Of a stretch of DNA of 31,546 nt, positions 21,966-28,542 are shown in pieces (the first letter of the stretch is position 1; every line of letters begins with the position of its first letter). A model generated the notes under the pieces. It saw only the letters and a program-made list of their open reading frames with translations. It had not been told where the DNA came from and did no database searches. Origin of the DNA: a virus; the IMG/VR virus record IMGVR_UViG_3300006853_000045, positions 1 to 31,546 of that record. One strand, 5' to 3'. The translations under genes were made by a program, and so were the position numbers.

Positions 21966-22280
21966 TTATTCAGATCCGCCCTGGGACGCCCCGACAGGCC
22001 CGCCCGTGGGATTGGCGTCCTCGCCATGCGCCCAGCAATAGGCGGTGATGGTGGTCGGGACGACATCGGCATTGCAGCCGCCCGCCTTGGCGACGGCCTC
22101 ATAGCTCGCCTTGCCCGCCGCGTTGTTGGCGCGCACCGTGGCGTCGACCTGGTCCTGCGTGGTGCCCTCCGACACGACGACGGTCGTGCTATGCGGCATC
22201 GGCTGGAACTTCGTCTCAGCGAAGGCGGATACCCCCCCCAGCGCGATGACGACGGATGCGAGAACGATGGATTTCTTCAT
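21966..22280 (-). CDS. Exported 104-aa protein
   Basis: Clear Sec signal peptide MKKSIVLASVVIALGGVSAF with AFA cleavage site (about residue 21). The mature part has two cysteines (GGCNADVVP and TAYCWAHGE) and an acidic Gly-rich end (EDANPTGGPVGASQGGSE). It would be periplasmic, perhaps disulphide-bonded. RBS AGAGGG precedes ATG. It is the first gene of the leftward operon, so its promoter must be within 22281-22457. Function unknown. Confidence 0.65.
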   Translation of the reverse strand: MKKSIVLASVVIALGGVSAFAETKFQPMPHSTTVVVSEGTTQDQVDATVRANNAAGKASYEAVAKAGGCNADVVPTTITAYCWAHGEDANPTGGPVGASQGGSE

Positions 22281-22450
22281 TGGGAAGTCCCTCTAAGTAA
22301 GATTGATGCAAATGCCCTCCCTGATGAGAAGGGCGGCCCAGGCCAGGGAGCAGGTGGCGCTGGACCGCCGAGAGACCCGACCCCGCGATCGCCATGATCG
22401 GCACGGATCTCTCAAATTGCCCGGGGAGCGATCCAATGCCGGGCAAACTC

Positions 22451-22505
22451 AGAAAAAGGGAAGCCCTCGGTGGATAGACGGGGGCGAGGGCTCCGAGGGC
22501 TTCCC
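22451..22505 (-). terminator. Leftward intrinsic terminator
   Basis: A perfect 13-bp inverted repeat, GGGAAGCCCTCGG (22458-22470) and CCGAGGGCTTCCC (22493-22505), encloses a 22-nt loop. On the minus strand the stem is followed by TTTTTCT (plus-strand AGAAAAA, 22451-22457), making an intrinsic terminator for transcription coming from the integrase and crossing attP. On the plus strand there is no U-run. The next leftward operon begins 170 nt further on. Confidence 0.8.
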
Positions 22506-22672
22506 AAGCGGCGCCTTTATGGGGTCGCCGAAGACGAAATCTGTGATTAATCAGGAGAGTTACTTGGTAGTGATGCGCTCAACTCTCTCCCCGTGAAGTG
22601 GACTATAAGTAAACAATTCCGTTTTGAAAAGGGAAAAGTTGACTGTTGCTCCACTTTTGTTCGCGGAGCATT

Positions 22673-22687
22673 GTTCATCGTTTGTTC
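22673..22687 (+). promoter_or_regulatory. LexA (SOS) box, alphaproteobacterial type
   Basis: GTTCATCGTTTGTTC is a perfect match to GTTC-N7-GTTC, the LexA box of Rhizobium, Caulobacter and Rhodobacter. A further GTTC lies 10 bases upstream of it (22659-22662). It is in an AT-rich stretch between the terminator and attP, with no gene directly downstream on the plus strand. LexA binding might repress a leftward promoter or a nearby regulatory transcript. About one such match is expected by chance in 65 kb per strand. Confidence 0.55.
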
Positions 22688-22863
22688 TTATGCCACCATC
22701 CGGCGATGACACGTGATCCCGCCGCGACCTTCTCCGGCCACACGGCCGACATCCCCGCCGATGCCGAAGCGGGGGCCTGAGGCGATGAGGGTCGCGCCGG
22801 AGGGGTGGGAGGAGTGAGGTTTCGGGCCGAAAAATCGCCCAAAAACGGTTTGCACTCGCCTTG

Positions 22864-23009
22864 TAAGTGCTTGATTTTACTGAGGTGGGATAACTGGCGG
22901 TTTGCAGCTAAGCTCTTGATTTGCTTAGCGCTTGCGTCGGTTTAGCAAACCGCCGCCTTCAGCCTCTCGGCCACCGCTCCGTCGTACTTAAGCTACTGAT
23001 TTACTTGCG
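22864..23009 (+). repeat. Three interspersed arm-type direct repeats
   Basis: TAAGTGCTTGATTTTACTGAG (22864-22884, 21 bases), its relative TAAGCTCTTGATTTGCTTAG (22909-22928), and TAAGCTACTGATTTACTTGC (22989-23008). All three face the same way, 45 and 80 bases apart. They flank the tRNA-like core on both sides, as expected of integrase arm-binding or Xis sites. Confidence 0.65.
22937..22980 (-). other. tRNA-Ser(GCU) 5'-half fragment (integration core)
   Basis: On the minus strand from 22980 the sequence reads GGAGCGGTGGCCGAGAGGCT then GAAGGCGGCGGTTTGCTAAA and CCG: acceptor strand, D-arm and anticodon arm of a tRNA-Ser with anticodon GCT (within TTTGCTAAA). The variable arm, T-arm (GTTCGA) and CCA end are absent; the sequence after CCG is phage repeat sequence. 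It is therefore not a working tRNA but the phage copy of the target gene. The anticodon stem-loop, CGGTTTAGCAAACCG on the plus strand, is the natural strand-exchange region. Confidence 0.75.
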
Positions 23010-23066
23010 AGAAAAAATGTTCTCGTTTTGCCCTACTGCCATGGTTTGCAGTTCGGTTTGCAGTTT

Positions 23067-24134
23067 CTAATCGATTGTGCCGATCGACGCAATCCATGAT
23101 CGCTCCATTTTTTCGACGGCCTCGTCATTCAGAGCGCGGGTGCGTGCCATATAGGTATCGATGATTTTCTCGATGTGCTTCATCGAGTGGCCGGTGATGG
23201 AAGCGATCTGCGCATTGGTGCATCCGTTCTCGGCAAGCACCGTGATGGCAGTACCGCGCAGGTCGTGGAAATGCAGGTGCGAAAGGCCGGCGCGGTTCTT
23301 CGTGGCGCTGAACTTCGTGCTGAAATGACTCTCCACCCAGGGCTGGCCTGTGACGGTCGTCAGGATCGGCTCGTCCTTATGCGGGATGCGTCCCAGGGCG
23401 AGTTTGGCGGCGTCGAGTGTCTCTTTCAGCATGCGCGTGCAGCGCGCTGGAAAACGGATTTTGCGACCGCCCTTGCGGTTCGTGACCATGATCCGCTCGC
23501 CGTCGTAATCGGCCCAGGCAATGCGGATGAGGTCGCCTTCGCGGCGGCCGAGGTGGAGCGCCATGATCAGCGCCAGGCGCATCGGCCGGTTCGCCTCCGC
23601 CATGCAGGCGTTCACGTCTTCTATGGTCCAGATCGCGTCGGAGCGATCTGCCTTGTAGGCCTTGGCGAGGCCGAGCAGATAGTTCGCGCTGAGGAGCGAT
23701 GAGTCCACGGCATAGCTGACCACCACGCTCATGGTCGCCCGCGTCAGGTCCGCCTGGCGTGGCCCGATCGTCTCGACGAGCTGGGAGTGCCACTTCTTGA
23801 TGTCGCGCCGGATCAGCTTGTCGTCGAGCGCGGCGAGCGGCAGATCGGCCCAGCCATCCTCGATGGTCTTGCGATGCTTCAGATAGTCTTTCTTGGTCCG
23901 ATCGCCGAGCGATTTGAAGGACTGCGAGCCGAAATACTCGGCGACGGCATCGGCGAACATCTCCGCCTGCGCCTTGGCGCGCTTGGCGGCTTTGTCGTAA
24001 GACACCTGGAATTCGAGCGTGCCCGGCTCGCCCTCGATGCGCTTGCCTGTGAGGCGGTGATAGTAATGGATGCGCCAGGTGCCGTCCGCGAGCTTCTTGC
24101 GGACCTTGTTAACGTGCTTGAGCCGCACTTGCAT
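23067..24134 (-). CDS. int: Tyrosine-recombinase integrase
   Basis: A 355-aa phage integrase. The N-terminal half includes an arm-binding region and SAM-like core-binding domain (EYFGSQSFKSLGDRTKKDYL). The catalytic domain has R198 in ALHLGRREGDLIRIAW, K221 in the beta-hairpin (TNRKGGRKIRF), H290 and R293 in HFHDLRGTAI, H316 in ITGHSM and nucleophile Y328 in IIDTYMA. All expected residues are present, so it should be active. It would recombine attP with a tRNA-Ser gene. It is the last gene of the leftward operon; the attP repeats begin four bases after the stop. The start overlaps the excisionase gene by 26 nt. Confidence 0.93.
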   Translation of the reverse strand: MQVRLKHVNKVRKKLADGTWRIHYYHRLTGKRIEGEPGTLEFQVSYDKAAKRAKAQAEMFADAVAEYFGSQSFKSLGDRTKKDYLKHRKTIEDGWADLPLAALDDKLIRRDIKKWHSQLVETIGPRQADLTRATMSVVVSYAVDSSLLSANYLLGLAKAYKADRSDAIWTIEDVNACMAEANRPMRLALIMALHLGRREGDLIRIAWADYDGERIMVTNRKGGRKIRFPARCTRMLKETLDAAKLALGRIPHKDEPILTTVTGQPWVESHFSTKFSATKNRAGLSHLHFHDLRGTAITVLAENGCTNAQIASITGHSMKHIEKIIDTYMARTRALNDEAVEKMERSWIASIGTID

Positions 24135-24420
24135 CGCGCTTCGCTTTCCACGCCTCGTAGGGCGTCAACTCGCGCTCCGGCACGGCTGGTGCCGACAGCC
24201 CTGTGAGCCGATCAAGCTCGGCATCCAGCTTCTTCAGGTCGTAGCGCGTGGAGCCGGGGATGCGGCATTGCACGCCAGTGCGCTTCAACCAGGACTGAAA
24301 CCCAGAGACCGACATGCCGCAGTGTTCGGCGGCTTCATGAGCCGTCAAGCCCCGTTTAGGTGCTTTCCCCGCTATCCTCTCATAGTGGGCGCGCCTTTCG
24401 GCCGATGCCTGTTCACTCAT
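24109..24420 (-). CDS. xis: Putative excisionase / winged-HTH protein
   Basis: A 103-aa protein with an excisionase-type (MerR-like) DNA-binding section: LTAHEAAEHCGMSVSGFQSW, then LKRTGVQCRIPGSTRYDLKK LDAELDRLTG. The ATG at 24420 is chosen; a GTG twelve bases upstream is also possible. The C-terminal part (LTPYEAWKAKRDA) is basic. Directly upstream of int with overlap, so it is likely the directionality factor, binding the attP repeats. The symbol is by position and fold; a small regulator of int is the alternative. Confidence 0.65.
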   Translation of the reverse strand: MSEQASAERRAHYERIAGKAPKRGLTAHEAAEHCGMSVSGFQSWLKRTGVQCRIPGSTRYDLKKLDAELDRLTGLSAPAVPERELTPYEAWKAKRDASAAQAR

Positions 24421-24432
24421 AGGCTTACTCAC

Positions 24433-25140
24433 TCAACTAACGATCTGAACCATTTCATTCGCGCGCAGATCCTGCGCCCAGCGCTCCAGATCTTCGCGCT
24501 TGATCATGTGGTGGGGCGAACGCTCGCTCAATTTGTAGGTTGGTAGCGCTCCGTTCTTGGCGCGCAGCATGATGGCGTCTTGTTCGACGCCCCAGAACTT
24601 GGCCACCTCCCGGACGCGAAACAGCAACCGTTGCCCATATTCAGCGAGCAGAGCGTCGATGTCCTTTGCCGTGATGCCCTCGAGCATCCGTTGGCGGCCG
24701 AGCGACTGCTCGACGGCATTCACCCGTTTCTGCTGCAACATCTCGGCGGCTGGCCGTCGAACAAAGACCGCAGCTATCTCGCCCCAGGCTTCGAGGTGTC
24801 GCGAAACGAATGCCTCTTCCCACTCGGCCGCCAGCCTGCTGATCACGGGCATCTCGACGTTGAGCACCGGCCGAATGACGCGGCTGAAAGCGAATTCGAC
24901 CATGCCGAGCAATTCTTCAGGCACCTCTACAGCCAGCGCGCGATCGAAGACTTTACGGACCGCGTGCTCGCCGATCCGGCGCACTACGTTCAACGCCTGG
25001 CCGCAATAGACAACCTCGTTGTCGCGGATCAGGAAATACACGCCAGTGAACGTGCGGTAGATGACGACCTCCTGAGGCACCAGGCTTAGCGCCCGGAAGC
25101 GTCTCATGATCGCTGGCGTGTATGTGCCGGTCTGCGTCAT
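24433..25140 (-). CDS. GIY-YIG nuclease-like protein with C-terminal HTH
   Basis: A 235-aa protein starting at 25140 (GAGGG six bases upstream). Residues 27-60 show the GIY-YIG pattern: GVYFL (33-37), VVYCGQ (43-48), then NVVRRIGEH with R54/R55 as the conserved Arg. Later acidic residues such as E82 or E96 could be the metal ligand. Residues about 172-225 are an excisionase-like HTH (LLFRVREVAKFWGVEQDAIM, LPTYKLSERSPHHMIKREDL). The combination suggests a sequence-guided DNA endonuclease or a DNA-binding protein with a co-opted nuclease fold. It is followed 12 nt later by xis and int. No homing insertion is evident. Confidence 0.65.
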   Translation of the reverse strand: MTQTGTYTPAIMRRFRALSLVPQEVVIYRTFTGVYFLIRDNEVVYCGQALNVVRRIGEHAVRKVFDRALAVEVPEELLGMVEFAFSRVIRPVLNVEMPVISRLAAEWEEAFVSRHLEAWGEIAAVFVRRPAAEMLQQKRVNAVEQSLGRQRMLEGITAKDIDALLAEYGQRLLFRVREVAKFWGVEQDAIMLRAKNGALPTYKLSERSPHHMIKREDLERWAQDLRANEMVQIVS

Positions 25141-25141
25141 G

Positions 25142-25537
25142 CTATCCCTCAATCCTCTTCGTCCCACCGTCCATGCTGTCGATGAAGGCGGCGACCTCGG
25201 AGGGGGAGGAGAGCGGAGGCGGCGGAGATGGCAACGGCATCCAGTGGGTGGGCTTGCGCGCAATGAATGCGACTGGATCCTCAAGGCTGGCGCGCCGGGC
25301 ATAAACCCAGTCAACCACTCCGTCTTCCAAGGCTGTCATTTGCGTGGCCACCACCGGCCGTTCCAGGTGAGCGCAATAGACGAGGACGGACATGTCCTTC
25401 GGCGCGCTGTCGATGGGCTGCCAAGCAGGCTCAAGCGCCCTGACGATTTCGCGGATCTCGGCGATGGAGAGGCAGACCTCGAATTGCCCGCTATTGGCGC
25501 GAGCGTGGGTGCGCAGACGGTCGAGAATCGTGGTCAT
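25142..25537 (-). CDS. DUF551-type phage protein
   Basis: A 131-aa protein from ATG 25537. The N-terminal 50 residues are helical (ILDRLRTHARANSGQFEVCL). The second part has PAWQPIDSAPKDMSVLVYCA and VDWVYAR...KPTHWMPLPSPPP, the W-x-PI-x-x-APKD...THWMPLP-x-PP pattern of DUF551 phage proteins. Function unknown. Its stop lies one base before the next ATG. The protein at 14506-14745 shares the N-terminal motif. Confidence 0.75.
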   Translation of the reverse strand: MTTILDRLRTHARANSGQFEVCLSIAEIREIVRALEPAWQPIDSAPKDMSVLVYCAHLERPVVATQMTALEDGVVDWVYARRASLEDPVAFIARKPTHWMPLPSPPPPLSSPSEVAAFIDSMDGGTKRIEG

Positions 25538-25538
25538 G

Positions 25539-25991
25539 TCAGCCCCGGCTCTCTGCGTCCGAGGTTTTGAACCACTCACGGCAGTGCGGGCACTTCGTCA
25601 TCGGGGGCTTCATCACATCCACATGGACGGCAACGCCCTCCTTCATCTCGATGCCCCAGACGTCGCCGACCTCCTCACCCTGGGCGAACATGCCGCCCGT
25701 CAGGGAGAGATCGGGGATCTTCTGCTTGATGGCGTGGAGGACCACGTTCAGCGACGTGATCATGTAGTAGGTTTTCTCGTTGCCATTCCATTTGATGCCG
25801 GTGAAATCTTCGGTCACCTCCAGATCGATCCAACTGTATCGGTCATCAGGTTTCGGCTGATAGCCGGTCGCGGCGGCAAGCTTCTCGGCATCAGTCTCCT
25901 GCCCCAGGATCTCCCTGACGACGCGAAGTTCGTCGATGGTGATCTCGCGGGTGAACTTCAGCTCGCCCGTAAAGCCAGTGCTGTATCCCAT
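25539..25991 (-). CDS. Conserved phage protein with C-terminal CxxC
   Basis: A 150-aa protein. The ATG at 25991 follows GGAGAG at eight bases. N-terminus MGYSTGFTGELKFTREITID is shared by a set of phage early proteins of unknown function; the middle contains RYSWIDLEVTEDFTGIKWNG and an amphipathic strand-helix. The end carries TKCPHCREW (C134, C137), half a zinc knuckle. No catalytic motif. TGATG-type overlap with the upstream gene. Confidence 0.7.
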   Translation of the reverse strand: MGYSTGFTGELKFTREITIDELRVVREILGQETDAEKLAAATGYQPKPDDRYSWIDLEVTEDFTGIKWNGNEKTYYMITSLNVVLHAIKQKIPDLSLTGGMFAQGEEVGDVWGIEMKEGVAVHVDVMKPPMTKCPHCREWFKTSDAESRG

Positions 25992-26434
25992 TATTTTACT
26001 CTCCGAATTGCCTTGCCATTCATCGGCTTCTTCCACTTGCTGGCCTTCCCACATGGCAGCGGGCCGCTTCTGATCGTCCGAACCTTCCGCCCCCTCGCCT
26101 CGCCCTCCGCGATCATCCCCACCTTCGCCGCCACCACGGCGCAATGTGCTGCCTGCGCCTTGGACAGCCGCTTGCCCTTGGCGATGCGGGGCGCGTCGAT
26201 ACGGCGGGTCTTGTCCTCATGTTCCGCGATCAGCCTCATGGTGATCACCGTCGGATGGTTCCCCGCTCCATGGCAGGCGTAGCCGGCATCATGATCGGCG
26301 TGGAACATGGATATGATCTCCCGCGCCGTCATGGATTTGGCTGTCTCCCGGTCTATGGGAGCGCCGCGCAATATCTGGAGATCCAGAAGAGCGGAGGCAC
26401 AGCGTTCCGAGAGGGTGGGGGAGCGGCGGGTCAT
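25991..26434 (-). CDS. HNH-endonuclease-like protein
   Basis: A 147-aa protein from ATG 26434 (overlapping the upstream stop, TGATG). Residues 43-92 read MFHADHDAGYACHGAGNHPT then LIAEHEDKTRRIDAPRIAKG KR, which follows the HNH family ending 'H-x-x-KT-x-x-D-x-x-x-IAK-x-x-R' with H45, D47/H48, N59/H60 and H72 as possible active-site residues. The classical CxxC zinc frame is missing, so activity is uncertain. The basic tail (SKWKKPMNGKAIRRVK) suits DNA binding. Confidence 0.6.
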   Translation of the reverse strand: MTRRSPTLSERCASALLDLQILRGAPIDRETAKSMTAREIISMFHADHDAGYACHGAGNHPTVITMRLIAEHEDKTRRIDAPRIAKGKRLSKAQAAHCAVVAAKVGMIAEGEARGRKVRTIRSGPLPCGKASKWKKPMNGKAIRRVK

Positions 26435-27081
26435 CAGCGGCTCTCGACGCTGAAGCTGATCGCCCAAACCCAGGGGTTGGCGTCCCAGGAATCAGCGCCG
26501 TTGATGTGCGACCAAAGTTCGGCAAACGCCTCCTTGGCGAAATCGTGATAGATGCCGAAACGCACAGCCACCCTTCCGTGCTCAACGGAATAATAGCCGC
26601 GCCCGCTCTTCAACGGCTCCACGCCCTCCGCCTTCGCATCTTCCTCGCTGATGTCCTGGAGGCGCTGAACGCGAACATCGGTGATCAGCAGGCTGATGCG
26701 GGAAAGGCGGCGCGGCATATGGATCGACGGCCGCCAGCGCACTTCGTCAGCCGGCGGGACGTTCTGATATTCGCGCGGCACGCAAGCCGGATAGTTGGCG
26801 CGATAGACAGGCAAGCCAGGATCGCAGCCGCCGACTTCGGCGAAGGTCTCGCGCACCCAGAGTTCGGTTCCAGCCGAGCCATAAGGGCACTTCGCCCAGC
26901 CATGTTGGCGATCACCCAGAAGGTAGCACCACTTCGTGGGCTCAGCCGCGTAAGGAGCGTACCAAGTCCCGTTCTTCAGCACTTTCGGCTGCGGTTTCAT
27001 TATCCGCCGCGTCTGCGTCTTGTTCCCGTCGAGGAGCGCGCGGACCATCGGGCCGGAGAAGAGGATAGGCCGTTCCCTCAC
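26434..27081 (-). CDS. ASCH/PUA-like phage protein
   Basis: A 215-aa protein. The family N-terminus is RERPILFSGPMVRALLDGNK then TQTRRIMKPQ, and a later TELWVRETFAE and RISLLITDVRVQRLQDISEE DAKAEGV. This is the ASCH-domain type of phage protein (small beta-barrel with possible nucleic-acid binding). I choose GTG at 27081, which overlaps the RuvC-like stop by four bases (GTGA); an ATG at 27108 lacks an RBS. Function unknown. Confidence 0.7.
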   Translation of the reverse strand: MRERPILFSGPMVRALLDGNKTQTRRIMKPQPKVLKNGTWYAPYAAEPTKWCYLLGDRQHGWAKCPYGSAGTELWVRETFAEVGGCDPGLPVYRANYPACVPREYQNVPPADEVRWRPSIHMPRRLSRISLLITDVRVQRLQDISEEDAKAEGVEPLKSGRGYYSVEHGRVAVRFGIYHDFAKEAFAELWSHINGADSWDANPWVWAISFSVESR

Positions 27082-27539
27082 GCCGCTTTCCTTTCCCCCA
27101 TCACGCAATGCAGCAAGGCAAGCGCGTCGCTTTCATTGTCGTCCACCGGAGAGAAGCCTTTGGCCTCCATCGCCGCGAACACCTGCGGCTTGCCCGCATT
27201 GCCTTTGCCTGTGGCGTGCTTCTTGATCGTCGCAACCGCGATTCCCTCGTAAGGGATGCCGCGCTTCTCGCACCATGCGGTGAGGTGGGACAGGAAGCCG
27301 CCATAGATGTGCGCGGCATCGGTTCCGATGTGCCGCCGGACGGCTTCAAAGCAGACCTGCTCTATCGGACCGTGCCTGTCGGCCATCTCGTTCAGCCACG
27401 TCCGAAACCGGACCCACATCATGCCGCCGCCCTCGTACTTCTTGACCTTGAAGTCGATGGTCCCGGAGAGAATGTCGCCGGGGCCGAAGGCAACCGCCCA
27501 GCCAAGCTTGGTGCCGAGGTCGAGGGCGAGGAGAGTCAT
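27078..27539 (-). CDS. RuvC-like Holliday-junction resolvase
   Basis: A 153-aa RNase H-fold nuclease. Acidic positions: D7 in LLALDLGTKLGWA, E65 in VCFEAVRRH, and D134/D138 in VDDNESDALALL, with the basic TIKKHATGKGNAGK helix in the right place for RuvC proteins. It would resolve branched DNA formed by phage recombination or at packaging. Its partner in the pathway could be the RecT/Bet-type annealase further upstream in the same operon. ATGA overlap with the upstream gene. Confidence 0.8.
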   Translation of the reverse strand: MTLLALDLGTKLGWAVAFGPGDILSGTIDFKVKKYEGGGMMWVRFRTWLNEMADRHGPIEQVCFEAVRRHIGTDAAHIYGGFLSHLTAWCEKRGIPYEGIAVATIKKHATGKGNAGKPQVFAAMEAKGFSPVDDNESDALALLHCVMGERKAA

Positions 27540-27946
27540 GACTTCTTCGCCTCGTCACGGAGGTTGCTCACGATCCACGCGCGCATGCGCTGGAAGCGTT
27601 CCTCAGGCGTATTGCCCCAACCGCCCTCGTCGTTCTCGTAGACGATCTCGCGGGCGAGCGCCTCGCTGATCCCGAATGTGTCGGCGACCTTGCCGTAGTT
27701 CTCCGGGTCGATCTGGCTCATATCAACGCCGCGCACCCTGCCGACGGAGCCGATGGCGCAAACCTGCCCGTCCATTTCCAATTCATGGGCGACGAGCTTC
27801 TTCTCGGGCATGGCGTCCATGGCGGTGAGCATCTCGCGCAGGAAAGCCTGTCCGCGCTTGCCGCGAATGCCGCTGGCGACAGCACCGCGCCAGCAGATGA
27901 GCTGCCACTGGTCCTCAATCTCGTCGCAGTATCCGGCCCGGCTCAT
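27536..27946 (-). CDS. Conserved phage protein (MSRAGYCDE family)
   Basis: A 136-aa protein from a widespread family of phage early proteins with recognisable sections: MSRAGYCDEIEDQWQLICWR, GAVASGIRGKRGQAFLREML, KLVAHELEMDGQVCAIGSVG and TPEERFQRMRAWI. No function is assigned to the family as far as I know. Sits between the RuvC-like gene and a 199-aa protein with 4-nt overlaps on both sides. Confidence 0.75.
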   Translation of the reverse strand: MSRAGYCDEIEDQWQLICWRGAVASGIRGKRGQAFLREMLTAMDAMPEKKLVAHELEMDGQVCAIGSVGRVRGVDMSQIDPENYGKVADTFGISEALAREIVYENDEGGWGNTPEERFQRMRAWIVSNLRDEAKKS

Positions 27947-28542
27947 GGCCGCACCTCAATAGTGCAGGTGCCGTCGCGCAGAAGCTCCTTCGCTTCCGCT
28001 ACCAGCGCGTCGTGATACTCATCGCGCGCGACGCCTGATGGCATACGCTGGAACAAATCCCCCTGCGCCCGCTTGCCATCCAGGAACGCGGCAACCTCCC
28101 CCTTCAGCCTGTTCAGCGCATCCTGTGCGCCATCGGGCATGACGGGCTGATTGCCATCCTCGGAATATTGGTCGAAGGGCAGATGGGGCGTGGTTCCACA
28201 GAATGGGGATGTGCAGTTCTCCAGATCGACCTGGAAGACGATGCAGGCGCCTTCCACATCCGTGGTGTCGCTGTAGGACCAGGAGACGCCGGTGACGCGG
28301 ATGCGGTCGCGCTCCTGCATCTCGATCTCGTTCCCGAATGCCTCCCAATACAGGCGGCTCGGCCATTCCAGGATTTCCCGGACGCTGGGCGACAGCGCCG
28401 CGAACGCCTCCATCAGCTCGGCATGGAGCTTGTCCTGGGCGCACTTCACGACGGAGTGGCGCTCGGTGTCCTTGTCATGGCCTTCCGTCTCCACGATGAG
28501 CTGGCCGTCTTTCAGCTTGGCTTTGGCAATGCGGGTGGTCAT
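27943..28542 (-). CDS. Hypothetical 199-aa phage protein
   Basis: I do not recognise it by name. It starts MTTRIAKAKLKDGQLIVETE, a beta strand pair, then helices (SVVKCAQDKLHAELMEAFAA) and a section DRIRVTGVSWSYSDTTDVEG that looks like a beta-barrel. The C-terminal part is helical with RLKGEVAAFLDGKRAQGDLF. No cysteine motif. ATGA overlaps both with the preceding and the following gene, so part of the early operon. Confidence 0.65.
   Translation of the reverse strand: MTTRIAKAKLKDGQLIVETEGHDKDTERHSVVKCAQDKLHAELMEAFAALSPSVREILEWPSRLYWEAFGNEIEMQERDRIRVTGVSWSYSDTTDVEGACIVFQVDLENCTSPFCGTTPHLPFDQYSEDGNQPVMPDGAQDALNRLKGEVAAFLDGKRAQGDLFQRMPSGVARDEYHDALVAEAKELLRDGTCTIEVRP

Larger units (their letters stand above)
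22847..23062. other. Probable attP region
   Basis: The segment just beyond the integrase 3' end contains the tRNA-Ser-derived sequence (22937-22980), four exact copies of GGTTTGCA (22847-22854, 22899-22906, 23043-23050, 23055-23062) and a GGTTTGCT within the anticodon arm on the other strand. Three 20-21 bp repeats of the form TAAGYNCTTGATTTNCT are interspersed. Core plus arm-site architecture of this kind is usual for tyrosine-recombinase attP. The exact crossover is not visible without the host sequence. Confidence 0.75.
22281..23066. other. Gene-free control and attachment region
   Basis: These 786 bases contain no frame I would call a gene on either strand. A 24-codon plus-strand frame at 22706-22780 (MTRDPAATFSGHTADIPADA) has no convincing RBS. 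The stretch holds a leftward terminator (22451-22505), a LexA-type box (22673-22687) and the attP-like segment (22847-23062). The part 22590-22690 is noticeably AT-rich. I see nothing definite in 22281-22450 apart from the unresolved promoter of the leftward operon, nor in 22690-22846. Confidence 0.7.

Noticed and set aside
22303-22596. 97-codon plus-strand frame in the control region
   Set aside because: Runs through the terminator hairpin, has no RBS and no protein-like composition.
22706-22780. 24-codon plus-strand frame downstream of the LexA box
   Set aside because: No convincing RBS and too short to judge; mentioned only as part of the intergenic description.
22937-22980. Complete tRNA-Ser gene
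   Set aside because: Only the acceptor 5' strand, D-arm and anticodon arm are present; no variable arm, T-arm or 3' acceptor strand follows, so it is an attachment-site fragment.
22846-23062. CRISPR array
   Set aside because: Repeats are only 8 and about 20 bp, unevenly spaced (12 to 80 bp) and of two families; no cas gene. They fit attP arm sites better.
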